NCBI RefSeq assembly: GCF_036084755.1
Contig: NZ_CP107968.1
Span: forward strand, 7,138,001-7,202,000
Length of the DNA stretch: 64,000 bases
Source of the DNA: Streptomyces sp. NBC_00370
GTDB lineage: Bacteria > Actinomycetota > Actinomycetes > Streptomycetales > Streptomycetaceae
Reading direction: 5' to 3'
Shown here one piece after another: positions 1-7,493 of the stretch. The translations under genes were made by a program, and so were the position numbers. Position 1 is the first letter of the stretch; every line of letters starts with the position of its first letter. The notes below the pieces were generated by a model, which saw only the letters and a list, made by a program, of their open reading frames with translations, was not told the origin of the DNA and searched no databases.

Positions 1-2012
1 TAGTCGGGCGCACCGCCCTGCGGCGAGTACCAGATGTTGTTGGCCTCGGCCGGCGGGATGTTCACCAGACCGTCGTTGTTGGGCGACTCGTTCTTCAGGT
101 GGTCGCAGTCGTACCAGCCGAGCGGCTTGGTCGGGTCGGGCAGGTTGCGGTCGCGGTAGGGCTGCTTGTTGCCCATGCAGTAGGGCCAGCCGTGGTTGCC
201 CGCGTGGGTGATGACCGAGAAGGTGTCGTACTTCGCCGGGCCCCAGGTGGTGCTCGGCTCACCCGCGTCGGGTCCGACCCAGCCCGCGTAGAGCGTGTCG
301 GTCTTCTTGTCGATGGAGATACGTGCCGGGTTGCGCACGCCCATCACATAGATCTCACCGCGGGTCTTGCCGCCGCCCTCGGCGGTCTCCTTGCCGGTGA
401 AGAGGTTCCCCTCCGGCAGGGTGTACGTGCCGTCCTGCTCGGGGTGGATCCGCAGGATCTTGCCGTTGAGGTTGTTGGTGTTGCCCGCCGTGCGGCGCGC
501 GTCGGCGAAGGAGACACCCTTGTAGTTGGGCTCGGGGTTGTTGCCCGAGTAACCGTCGCTGAACTGCGACGAGTTGTTGTCACCGACGGCGATGTACAGG
601 TTGCCCTTCGAGTCGAAGGCCATCCCGCCGCCCGCGTGGCAGCAGCTGTGGATCTGGGCGGGCCACTGGAGCAGCACCTTCTCGGAGGTCATGTCCAGCT
701 TGTCGGTCGTCGGGTTCAGGGTGAACCTCGCGACCCGGCGCTGCCCGATCTGGGTGTCGCGGTCGATCTCGGAGAACGGCGAGTAGTAGACGTACACCCA
801 GCCGTTGGTCGCGAAGTTCGGGTCCAGGGTGATCCCCAGCAGCCCCTCCTCGACCTTGACCAGCTCGTCGCCGCCGCCCTTGTTGCCGAAGACCGTCAGC
901 GATCCCGCGAGGGTCACCTTCTTCGTCTTCGGGTCGTAGATGTGGATCTGGCCGATGCCCTTGCCGACGTTGGGGTCGTTCCAGTCCGTCACCACGGGCG
1001 CGTTCGCGGCGCCGCCGCCGCGGCCGATGTAGATCACCCGTCCGTCCGGCATGATCGTCATGCCGTGCGGCTCGCCGATCTGGTCCTGCTGGTCGGGCTG
1101 GTTCGGCTGGGTGACGCGCTCCGCCGTGTAGTTGGCGTCGATCGTCGCCTTGCAGTCGGCGCGCGAGAGGCGCGTCGTCCACTGGAGGGCGCCGCGCAGG
1201 TGGTCGCGGAAGTCGGTCTCGGAGTACGAGTCGGCCGTGCCGCCCATGGCGGTGTAGAACGAGCGGCCGCCGTCGTAGTCACGGCACCAGGAGACCGGGT
1301 GGTCGGCGCCGTTGGCGCCGGTGCCCGGCTTGTAGGTGCTCTCCCTGACCTTGGCGACGGTGTGCACCGAACCGGTCGGGTTGGTCGCCCAGTTGAACCA
1401 CTGGTCGGAGCGCTTCCACTCCAGCGGCAGGTCCTTGGTCGCCGGGTGGATGCGGTCGCCGACCTCGACGGTCGCGCGCTGGACGGCCGGCGGGGCCGAC
1501 GCGGCGGGCCGGGCCCCGATCAGTCCGGTGAACCAGTCCGAGTACGGCTCGGTGTTGGCCGCGTCATGGATGCCGAGGAAGCCGCCTCCGGCCTCCACGT
1601 ACGACTCGAGCCCGGCTTCCTGGTCGGGGTCGAGCACATCGCCGCCGCCCGTCAGGAAGACGACCGCGTTGTACTTGCCGAGCTTGTTGGCGTTGGTGAA
1701 GACCGAACCGTCCGCGGTGGCCTCGGTCTTGAAGCGCTTGCCCGCCGGGCTGGTCTGCCCGATCGCCTCGATCGCCTCGATACCGGCGTTGACGACGGGC
1801 GACTCCTCGGTCGCGGACGCGTAGTAGACGAGCACCTTGACGTTCGAGCCGCCGGGCGGCGAAGGAAGGTCGAGTGCCTTCGCCGTGGACACCGGCGCCT
1901 GGTTGGCGGTCGCGGCGGTTCCGCCGAGCAGAGATGCCGCCATCGCGCCGGCCAACAGGGCCACGGTTATTCCGCGCCTCGATCTTGACCGGTGATGTGG
2001 TGCGCGCTGCAT
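1..2012 (-). CDS. Secreted ThuA-domain / PQQ-type sugar dehydrogenase, 3' end outside window
   Basis: The gene reads leftward from an ATG at 2012 and is still open at base 1, so its C-terminus is missing. A basic N-terminus followed by an Ala/Leu-rich stretch ending near residue 36 looks like an export signal. Residues about 55-270 match a ThuA-like glutamine-amidotransferase fold (VLVYYAS near the start, FLGIHDAAN and a GRSFYTAMGG segment). From about residue 300 the protein is a glucose/sorbosone-dehydrogenase beta-propeller, with EPHGMTIMPDGRVIYIGRGG and HSCCHAGGGMAFDSKGNLY. Such fusions are predicted extracellular sugar or polysaccharide oxidising enzymes. A GAGGGG ribosome site lies 9-13 nt before the ATG. 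The exact substrate cannot be inferred. Confidence 0.85.
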   Translation of the reverse strand, partial: MQRAPHHRSRSRRGITVALLAGAMAASLLGGTAATANQAPVSTAKALDLPSPPGGSNVKVLVYYASATEESPVVNAGIEAIEAIGQTSPAGKRFKTEATADGSVFTNANKLGKYNAVVFLTGGGDVLDPDQEAGLESYVEAGGGFLGIHDAANTEPYSDWFTGLIGARPAASAPPAVQRATVEVGDRIHPATKDLPLEWKRSDQWFNWATNPTGSVHTVAKVRESTYKPGTGANGADHPVSWCRDYDGGRSFYTAMGGTADSYSETDFRDHLRGALQWTTRLSRADCKATIDANYTAERVTQPNQPDQQDQIGEPHGMTIMPDGRVIYIGRGGGAANAPVVTDWNDPNVGKGIGQIHIYDPKTKKVTLAGSLTVFGNKGGGDELVKVEEGLLGITLDPNFATNGWVYVYYSPFSEIDRDTQIGQRRVARFTLNPTTDKLDMTSEKVLLQWPAQIHSCCHAGGGMAFDSKGNLYIAVGDNNSSQFSDGYSGNNPEPNYKGVSFADARRTAGNTNNLNGKILRIHPEQDGTYTLPEGNLFTGKETAEGGGKTRGEIYVMGVRNPARISIDKKTDTLYAGWVGPDAGEPSTTWGPAKYDTFSVITHAGNHGWPYCMGNKQPYRDRNLPDPTKPLGWYDCDHLKNESPNNDGLVNIPPAEANNIWYSPQGGAPD

Positions 2013-2051
2013 GTTTCACCCACCCCTCTTTGGTCACAGCAACAGCCAGGA

Positions 2052-2080
2052 AAGCTAGACCCCTTTCGGCGGTCCGCCAA
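2052..2080 (-). promoter_or_regulatory. Candidate promoter of the ThuA/PQQ dehydrogenase gene
   Basis: On the minus strand TTGGCG (2080-2075) is followed after 17 nt by TAGCTT (2057-2052), about 40 nt upstream of the start codon. The spacer includes one arm of the dyad GGCGG-T-CCGCC. The match to a vegetative promoter is moderate and no start-site data are available. Confidence 0.4.
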
Positions 2081-2206
2081 TAGCTATGACCGGAATCCCA
2101 CAAACTTTGTCCTGAGTGTGGATAAACGAAGATCCCTGGTCTACCGTGTGGCCGACCCCGGGGGAGCAAGCCCCTGCAAATTCCGTACGGCACGCGGGAG
2201 TTCGGC

Positions 2207-3268
2207 ATGGCCATGGACAGACGGAGCTTCAACCGGCGGCTGTTGGCGGGCGGCGCCGCCGCGACGGGCGTGACGTCGCTCGCGGTCGCATCGGCCCCAG
2301 CGGCCACTTCAGCCACCTCCGCCACCTCGGCGGCGACCCCTCCCAAGACCGCGCCCGCCGGTGGGCAGGTGCGTCATATCACCCTGTTCGCCGAGAAGTT
2401 GGCGGACGGTTCGATGGGTTACGGCCTGGAGAAGGGCAAGGCGACGATCCCGGGACCGCTCATCGAGCTGGTCGAGGGCGACACGCTGCACATCGACTTC
2501 GAGAACACGATGGACGTGGCCGCCAGTCTCCATGTCCACGGCGTCGACTACGACGTCGCCAGCGACGGCACCAGGATGAACAAGAGCCATGTGGAACCCG
2601 GCGGCAAGCGCACCTACACCTGGCGCACGCACGCCCCGGGCAAGCGCGCCGACGGCACCTGGCAGCCGGGCAGCGCGGGCTACTGGCACTACCACGACCA
2701 TGTCGTGGGCACCGACCACGGCACCGGCGGGATCCGGGCCGGCATGTACGGCCCCGTGGTGGTCCGCAGGAAGGGCGACATCCTGCCCGACAAGCAGTTC
2801 ACCATCGTCTTCAACGACCTGCAGATCAACAACAAGCCGGCGGCCGAGTCGCCCAACTTCGAGGCCACGGTGGGCGACCGGCTCGAAGTCATCATGATCA
2901 CGCACGGTGAGTACTACCACACGTTCCACATCCACGGTCACCGCTGGGCGGACAACAGGACCGGTCTGCTGACAGGCCCCGACGACACCAGCCCGGTCAT
3001 CGACACGAAGATCACCGGGCCTGCCAACTCCTTCGGCTTCCAGATCATCGCCGGGGAGCATGTGGGCGCGGGCGCCTGGATGTACCACTGCCATGTGCAG
3101 AGCCATTCCGACATGGGCATGGCCGGGATGTTCCTGATCGCCAAGCCGGACGGCACCATCCCCAACTACGACCCCGACCACCACCCGATGGACACGAAGG
3201 GAACGAAGACCACCGAGGGAATGAAGGGCATGGCCGACATGCCCGGCATGGACCACTCCGCCCACTGA
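2207..3268 (+). CDS. Two-domain small laccase (multicopper oxidase), Tat-exported
   Basis: This 353-aa protein closely resembles the trimeric two-domain laccase SLAC of Streptomyces, which oxidises phenols and reduces O2 outside the cell. A twin-arginine signal (RRSF at residues 5-8, then an Ala-rich stretch) implies folded, copper-loaded export. Four copper-ligand clusters are visible in order: HVHG, HYHDH, HTFHIHGH and HCHVQSHSDMGM; the last supplies the type-1 copper Cys and the Cys-flanking His pair. The C-terminus is Met/His-rich (MKGMADMPGMDHSAH), a possible copper-binding tail. GCGGGAG lies 6 nt before the ATG at 2207; a second ATG at 2213 is also possible. It is divergent from the PQQ-type dehydrogenase, so two extracellular oxidoreductases share a promoter region. 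Confidence 0.95.
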   Translation: MAMDRRSFNRRLLAGGAAATGVTSLAVASAPAATSATSATSAATPPKTAPAGGQVRHITLFAEKLADGSMGYGLEKGKATIPGPLIELVEGDTLHIDFENTMDVAASLHVHGVDYDVASDGTRMNKSHVEPGGKRTYTWRTHAPGKRADGTWQPGSAGYWHYHDHVVGTDHGTGGIRAGMYGPVVVRRKGDILPDKQFTIVFNDLQINNKPAAESPNFEATVGDRLEVIMITHGEYYHTFHIHGHRWADNRTGLLTGPDDTSPVIDTKITGPANSFGFQIIAGEHVGAGAWMYHCHVQSHSDMGMAGMFLIAKPDGTIPNYDPDHHPMDTKGTKTTEGMKGMADMPGMDHSAH

Positions 3269-3392
3269 GGCCCGGTCCGGCGGCGGACACCCTGGTACGC
3301 GCGTGACACACATGCGGCGTCGGCGTATCAGGAGGAGACTCGGAAGTACGCGCGACGTGTGTCACGACGGGTCTCCACCGAAGGAGCGCACC

Positions 3393-4190
3393 ATGCTCAC
3401 CAGGCCGTTCGCCGCCGGCTCCCCGAACTGGACCGATCTCGCCACCCCTGACATCGAGGACGCGACGGGCTTCTACGGCGGGCTGTTCGGCTGGACGTTC
3501 CGGTCGGCCGGGCCCGAGGCCGGCGGGTACGGCATGTTCCAGCTGGACGGCAGGACCGTCGCCGGAGCCATGGCCGTACCGCCGGACCAGGCGCCGCCGT
3601 CCTGGTCGCTCTACTTCCAGGCGCCGGACGCGCAGGCCACGGCGAAGGCCGTCGCCAAGGGCGGCGGCTCCGTCGTGCTCAAGCCCACGGACGTCATGGA
3701 CATCGGCAGGATGTCGGTCTTCAACGATCCCTCCGGGGCCGGGTTCTCCGTCTGGCAGCCCGGCCACAACAAGGGCATGGGCCTTGTCGACGAGCCCGGC
3801 AGCCTGTGCTGGACCGAGCTGTACACCCCGGACGAGGCGGCGGCCTACGGCTTCTACCGGTCGGTCTTCGGCTGGGAGAGCCTCACCATGCCGATGCCGG
3901 GCGGCGGCGGCTCGTACCGGATGGTGCACCCGGCTGGAAACAGCCCCGACAGCATGTTCGGCGGGCTCGTGCCGCTCGGCTCCGACCCGCTGGAGGCGGA
4001 CAGCCACCCGCACTGGCTGCTGTACTTCGCGGTGGACGACTGCGACGCCGCCGTACGGACCGCCGAGCGGCTCGGCGGCGCCGTGCGGCTGGCCCCGACC
4101 GACATCGAGGGCGTCGGCAGGTTCGCCAAGCTGACCGACCCGTACGGCGCCGAGTTCGCCGTCATGCGCGGCGTGACGCCGGAGGGCTGA
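3393..4190 (+). CDS. VOC-superfamily protein, two glyoxalase-like repeats
   Basis: The product (265 aa) contains two tandem vicinal-oxygen-chelate modules, each beginning with a W(T)xL(x)TPD-like motif: NWTDLATPDIEDATGFYGGL near residue 12 and CWTELYTPDEAAAYGFY near residue 137. The architecture matches the actinobacterial hydrolase/antigen family often called Cfp30B or 27-kDa antigen, whose substrate is unknown. The start at 3393 is chosen because AAGGAG precedes it by 6 nt; an upstream in-frame ATG lacks a comparable site. It may follow the laccase transcript, but 124 nt separate them. Assignment is at superfamily level only. Confidence 0.85.
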   Translation: MLTRPFAAGSPNWTDLATPDIEDATGFYGGLFGWTFRSAGPEAGGYGMFQLDGRTVAGAMAVPPDQAPPSWSLYFQAPDAQATAKAVAKGGGSVVLKPTDVMDIGRMSVFNDPSGAGFSVWQPGHNKGMGLVDEPGSLCWTELYTPDEAAAYGFYRSVFGWESLTMPMPGGGGSYRMVHPAGNSPDSMFGGLVPLGSDPLEADSHPHWLLYFAVDDCDAAVRTAERLGGAVRLAPTDIEGVGRFAKLTDPYGAEFAVMRGVTPEG

Positions 4191-4257
4191 CCCGCCAGGG
4201 ACGGCCCGTTGACGCTTCGTCAAGAGGATGTTTATCGCGGCCCGGCAAGGTGTCCCC

Positions 4258-4554
4258 ATGCCGATCAACGTCACCGACAGCACCGTGGACCGCATCATGG
4301 ACAGCACACCAGAGCCGTATGCCCACCGCGACGACGCACTCGCCTGGCAGGAGAGCGCCCTGTGCGCCCAGACAGGCGCCGACTTCTTCTTCCCCGCCCC
4401 TGGCTCCTCCACCCGCGAGGCGAAGCAGCTGTGCGGCGCCTGTGAGGGCCGGGAGGCGTGCCTGGCCTACGCGCTGGACCACGACGAGCGGTTCGGGGTG
4501 TGGGGCGGCCTCTCCGAGAAGGAGCGGCAGCGACTGCGGCGGGGCCGCGGCTGA
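4258..4554 (+). CDS. WhiB-family Fe-S transcriptional regulator
   Basis: From the ATG at 4258 this is a 98-aa WhiB-like protein. The four cluster cysteines are C36, C59, C62 and C68 (C-x22-C-x2-C-x5-C), followed by the G-rich turn FGVWGGLSEKER and a basic tail that in the family contacts DNA. WhiB proteins bind [4Fe-4S], sense O2/NO or partner with sigma factor region 4. The spacing of AAGG before 4258 is better than that of the AGAGG directly abutting an in-frame ATG at 4228, so 4258 is preferred. I cannot say which Wbl paralogue this is; the C-terminus lacks the AT-hook seen in WhiB7. Confidence 0.92.
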   Translation: MPINVTDSTVDRIMDSTPEPYAHRDDALAWQESALCAQTGADFFFPAPGSSTREAKQLCGACEGREACLAYALDHDERFGVWGGLSEKERQRLRRGRG

Positions 4555-4599
4555 CCCCGCGCTTCGCCGGTCGGTTGACGATCAGCTGGGGCGCGCCGG

Positions 4600-5514
4600 T
4601 CAGTGCGTGATGCGGAACGTCTCCCCGTACACCCGCCACTTCAGCGGCAGCGAGAGATCCAGGTTGCCCTCGTCGAGGAAGACCCGCTGGGCCGTGTCGA
4701 TCCGTGAGCTGTCCCGCTGCGCCGCCGTGGGCATCCGCTTCATCACCGAGCGGCCCGCGTCCAGGAAGGCGTTCAGATAGGTCTTCTCGTCCCCGCCCCC
4801 GGCCTTGGTCCTGGCCTGTTTCATCGCCGCCTCGCGGATGCCGTAGAAGCCCTCGTCGTCATGGCCGGGGCCGTGCAGCACCATGGCGTCGTAGTAGATG
4901 AACTGGCCGAGCGTGCCGAGCCCGTCCTGCTTGGCCCGCTTCACCGCCGGATCGAAGTAGAGCGTGTCGCGGATCGTGTCCTGCGCCTCGCGGAACGAGG
5001 CGGACCGCGCGGCCTTGGCCCAGGCCGCGGTGAAGCCGGGGTCGAGCCCTTGGTGCGAGTCGCCGCCGTCCACCTCGCGCAGCGCCGGCAGATAGCGCGC
5101 GAGCGGGTTGTCCGGGTGGGTCCTGGTGTACGCCTCGACCAGTTGCAGCATGTCGTGGGTGCCGGAGCAGAAACCGATCACACCCGCCGTGTAGCCGTTG
5201 CCGTCGCCCAGATCCTCGATCGCGCCGTACTGGCCGCGCCAGTCCAGCGTGGAGCTCTCCGCGCTGGCCAGGAGCCGCGCCGCGATCTCCTTCTTGCCCG
5301 GGGCCGCGAGTCCGTCCGGTCGGTCGTCGCCCGGTGAAACGGAGGCGAGCGGGTCGGGCGCGCTGCGGGCCGGGAGCGCCGGCGGATGGTCGGCGAGCGC
5401 CCCCGAGTCGCCGCCACGGCCGAAGATGACGGCCACGACGACGACTACGGGGGCGCCTATCAGAAGGAGGCGGGTGGCTGGCTTCACGGTGAAGAGCGTA
5501 CGACGCCCGCACAT
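4600..5514 (-). CDS. csn: GH46 chitosanase, secreted
   Basis: This 304-aa protein aligns by eye along its full catalytic domain with Streptomyces GH46 endo-chitosanases such as CsnN174. The catalytic pair corresponds to E86 (ASAESS) and D104 (LGDGNGYTAG). Other conserved blocks are IGFCSGTHDMLQLV, YYDAMVLHGPG and GDEKTYLNAFLDA. The N-terminus holds one hydrophobic segment (residues 15-31) followed by a Pro/Ala-rich linker, so it could be secreted or membrane-tethered. The start is uncertain: ATG 5514 or GTG 5487, neither with a good ribosome site. It begins only 15 nt after the desaturase stop, which suggests read-through transcription from that gene, an odd pairing for a chitosanase. Confidence 0.93.
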   Translation of the reverse strand: MCGRRTLFTVKPATRLLLIGAPVVVVVAVIFGRGGDSGALADHPPALPARSAPDPLASVSPGDDRPDGLAAPGKKEIAARLLASAESSTLDWRGQYGAIEDLGDGNGYTAGVIGFCSGTHDMLQLVEAYTRTHPDNPLARYLPALREVDGGDSHQGLDPGFTAAWAKAARSASFREAQDTIRDTLYFDPAVKRAKQDGLGTLGQFIYYDAMVLHGPGHDDEGFYGIREAAMKQARTKAGGGDEKTYLNAFLDAGRSVMKRMPTAAQRDSSRIDTAQRVFLDEGNLDLSLPLKWRVYGETFRITH

Positions 5515-5529
5515 CTGTCCAGAGCGGCG

Positions 5530-6504
5530 TCAGCCCGCGGCGCGGGCCGCCATCCGCGCCTTGCGGGCGGCGAGCTTCTCGTCGAACTTGCTCGCCTCGC
5601 AGTCCAGACCGCCCATGTACACGCCGATCTCCTCCTGCGCCCTGAGCCCCTCCGGGCCGAGCCCGTCGATGTCGAGCACCTTCAGGTAGCGCAGGATCGG
5701 CTGGAGCACGTCGTCGTGGTGGATCCGCATGTTGTAGATCTCCCCTATGGCCATCTGCGCCGCCGCGCGCTCGAAGCCCGGCATGCCGTGCCCCGGCATC
5801 CGGAAGTCGACGACCACGTCCCGGACGGCCAGCATGGTCGCGTCGGGGGCCAGCTCGAAGGCCGCGCCCAGCAGGTTCCGGTAGAAGACCATGTGCAGGT
5901 TCTCGTCGGTGGAGATCCTGGCCAGCATCCGGTCGCAGACCGGGTCGCCCGACTGGTGTCCGGTGTTGCGGTGCGAGACGCGGGTCGCCAGCTCCTGGAA
6001 GGCCACATAGGCCACGGAGTGCAGCATCGAGTGCCGGTTGTCGGACTCGTACCCCTCCGACATGTGCGCCATCCGGAACTGCTCCAGCTTGTCCGGGTCG
6101 ACGGCACGCGAGGTGAGCAGGTAGTCACGCATCACGATGCCGTGCCTGCCCTCCTCGGCGGTCCAGCGGTGCACCCAGGTGCCCCAGGCGCCGTCGCGGC
6201 CGAAGAGCGAGGCGATCTCGTGGTGGTAGCTGGGGAGGTTGTCCTCGGTCAGCAGGTTGACCACGAGCGCCGTCTTGCCGATGTCGGTGACCTTGGACTG
6301 GTCCGGCGCCCAGGCCTCGCCGTCGTCGAAGATCCCGGGGAAGTTGCGGCCGTCGGACCAGGGCACGTACTCGTGCGGCATCCAGTCCTTGGCCGCCTTG
6401 AGATGGCGATTGAGCTCCTTCTCCACCACCTCTTCGAGGGCGTACAGCAGTCGGGCGTCTGTCCACGCGTCCGAACTGCCGAGGTGCGGAGAGGTGAGCG
6501 TCAC
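5530..6504 (-). CDS. Acyl-ACP desaturase (soluble di-iron, stearoyl-ACP type)
   Basis: The 324-aa protein is a soluble ferritin-like di-iron desaturase that introduces a double bond in ACP-bound acyl chains. The two carboxylate-bridged iron motifs are visible as EEGRHG and DENLHM, with an upstream EVVEKELNRHL glutamate helix. Length and order match DesA-type actinobacterial acyl-[ACP] desaturases. The GTG at 6504 is chosen because AGGAG lies about 7 nt upstream. A strong dyad lies about 25-60 nt upstream and probably binds a TetR-type lipid regulator. The chitosanase gene follows after 15 nt. Confidence 0.93.
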   Translation of the reverse strand: MTLTSPHLGSSDAWTDARLLYALEEVVEKELNRHLKAAKDWMPHEYVPWSDGRNFPGIFDDGEAWAPDQSKVTDIGKTALVVNLLTEDNLPSYHHEIASLFGRDGAWGTWVHRWTAEEGRHGIVMRDYLLTSRAVDPDKLEQFRMAHMSEGYESDNRHSMLHSVAYVAFQELATRVSHRNTGHQSGDPVCDRMLARISTDENLHMVFYRNLLGAAFELAPDATMLAVRDVVVDFRMPGHGMPGFERAAAQMAIGEIYNMRIHHDDVLQPILRYLKVLDIDGLGPEGLRAQEEIGVYMGGLDCEASKFDEKLAARKARMAARAAG

Positions 6505-6529
6505 GGGTACTCCTGGGGACGGGAGAAAA

Positions 6530-6564
6530 AACCTACGGACTCGTAGGTTACGAGACCGTAGGTT
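6530..6564. promoter_or_regulatory. Operator-like triple half-site upstream of the desaturase
   Basis: AACCTACG (6530-6537), a 4-nt spacer, and CGTAGGTT (6542-6549) form a perfect 8-bp inverted repeat. A second CGTAGGTT occurs at 6557-6564, so the right half-site is repeated 15 bp on. The element sits 26-60 nt before the desaturase start, where a promoter would lie. The geometry suits a TetR-family repressor; the regulator is not in this window. Confidence 0.6.
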
Positions 6565-6592
6565 AAAGCCGAGGTAAGCCTATGGCCAAGAC

Positions 6593-6618
6593 CCGGGGAA
6601 CGGAACCCTTCCGTCCGG
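6593..6618 (-). terminator. Possible terminator after the dimethylargininase gene
   Basis: An interrupted hairpin (CCGG, then ACGGAA-CCC-TTCCGT, then CCGG) lies about 40 nt downstream of the leftward dimethylargininase stop. There is no T tract. It is weaker than the other hairpins in this window. Confidence 0.35.
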
Positions 6619-6656
6619 GGTGCGCCGCAGGGCCCCGAAGGGGACAGAAGCGCAGG

Positions 6657-7433
6657 TCAGACGTACAAGTCACGCAGGCGCACGGACAGGCAGGTCACAC
6701 AGCCCTCACGCTTCTCGAATTCACTGATGTCGACCAATACCGGCTCGTAGCCGAGGCTCGCGAACAGCTCGGCCGTCTTGGGCGCGCTCGCCGCCATCAG
6801 CAGCCGGCCGCCACCGAGCAGCACCACGTGCGCGCCGGACTCCTCCGGCACCGGCAGGAAGCGCGGGAAGACGGACGGCACGTCCACCAGCGGCTCGTAA
6901 CCGATCACCGTGGCGTCCGGCAGCGCCGTCACCGCCGACTTCAGATGGAGCACCTTGCTCACGGGTACGGCGACGACGCGCGCCCCGAGCGGTTCGAAGG
7001 CCGCCCGCAGCTGCTGCACGCCGGCCGCGTTCGTCCGGCCGCCCTGGCCCACGTAGACGGTGTCGCCGGTCTTCAGCACATCACCGCCGTCGAGTGTGCC
7101 CGGCTCCCATATCCAGTTCACCGAGCAGCCGAGCCTGCCCAGCTCCTGCTCCACGGCGGCCGTCTCGTCGCGCCGGGACGGCGCCCCAGGACGGGCGACG
7201 AGGGCCACGTTGCGGAACATCACCACCGTGTCCTCGACGAACACACCGTCCGGGCAGTCGTCGGCGGGCGCCACCTCGACGGTCTCCCAGCCGTGTTCAC
7301 GCAGCGTCCCGACGTACGCCTCCCACTGCAGGCCGGCGAGCGCGGTGTCGACGGCGGTACGTTCGAGATGGGTGACCAGCCCCTCGGCGAGGCGCGGGCT
7401 CGGGCGGCGGATCAGGGCTTTCCTGCTGGGCAC
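6657..7433 (-). CDS. N(G),N(G)-dimethylarginine dimethylaminohydrolase (DDAH)
   Basis: This is a 258-aa pentein-fold amidinohydrolase. It would hydrolyse methylated arginines or related guanidines to citrulline plus an amine. Visible active-site elements are the acidic FVEDTVVMF segment (residues 65-73), H163 in VLHLKSAV, and the C-terminal cysteine C248 in GCVTCLSVRL. Length is normal for the short DDAH subfamily. The start is a GTG at 7433 with GGAGAG about 8 nt upstream. It lies 60 nt downstream of the UvrA-like gene on the same strand. Confidence 0.9.
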   Translation of the reverse strand: MPSRKALIRRPSPRLAEGLVTHLERTAVDTALAGLQWEAYVGTLREHGWETVEVAPADDCPDGVFVEDTVVMFRNVALVARPGAPSRRDETAAVEQELGRLGCSVNWIWEPGTLDGGDVLKTGDTVYVGQGGRTNAAGVQQLRAAFEPLGARVVAVPVSKVLHLKSAVTALPDATVIGYEPLVDVPSVFPRFLPVPEESGAHVVLLGGGRLLMAASAPKTAELFASLGYEPVLVDISEFEKREGCVTCLSVRLRDLYV

Positions 7434-7493
7434 GGGCGTCTCTCCAGGTCCATGAGGTTCCGGTCGCGCCCATCATGACCCGATGTGCCCCCG

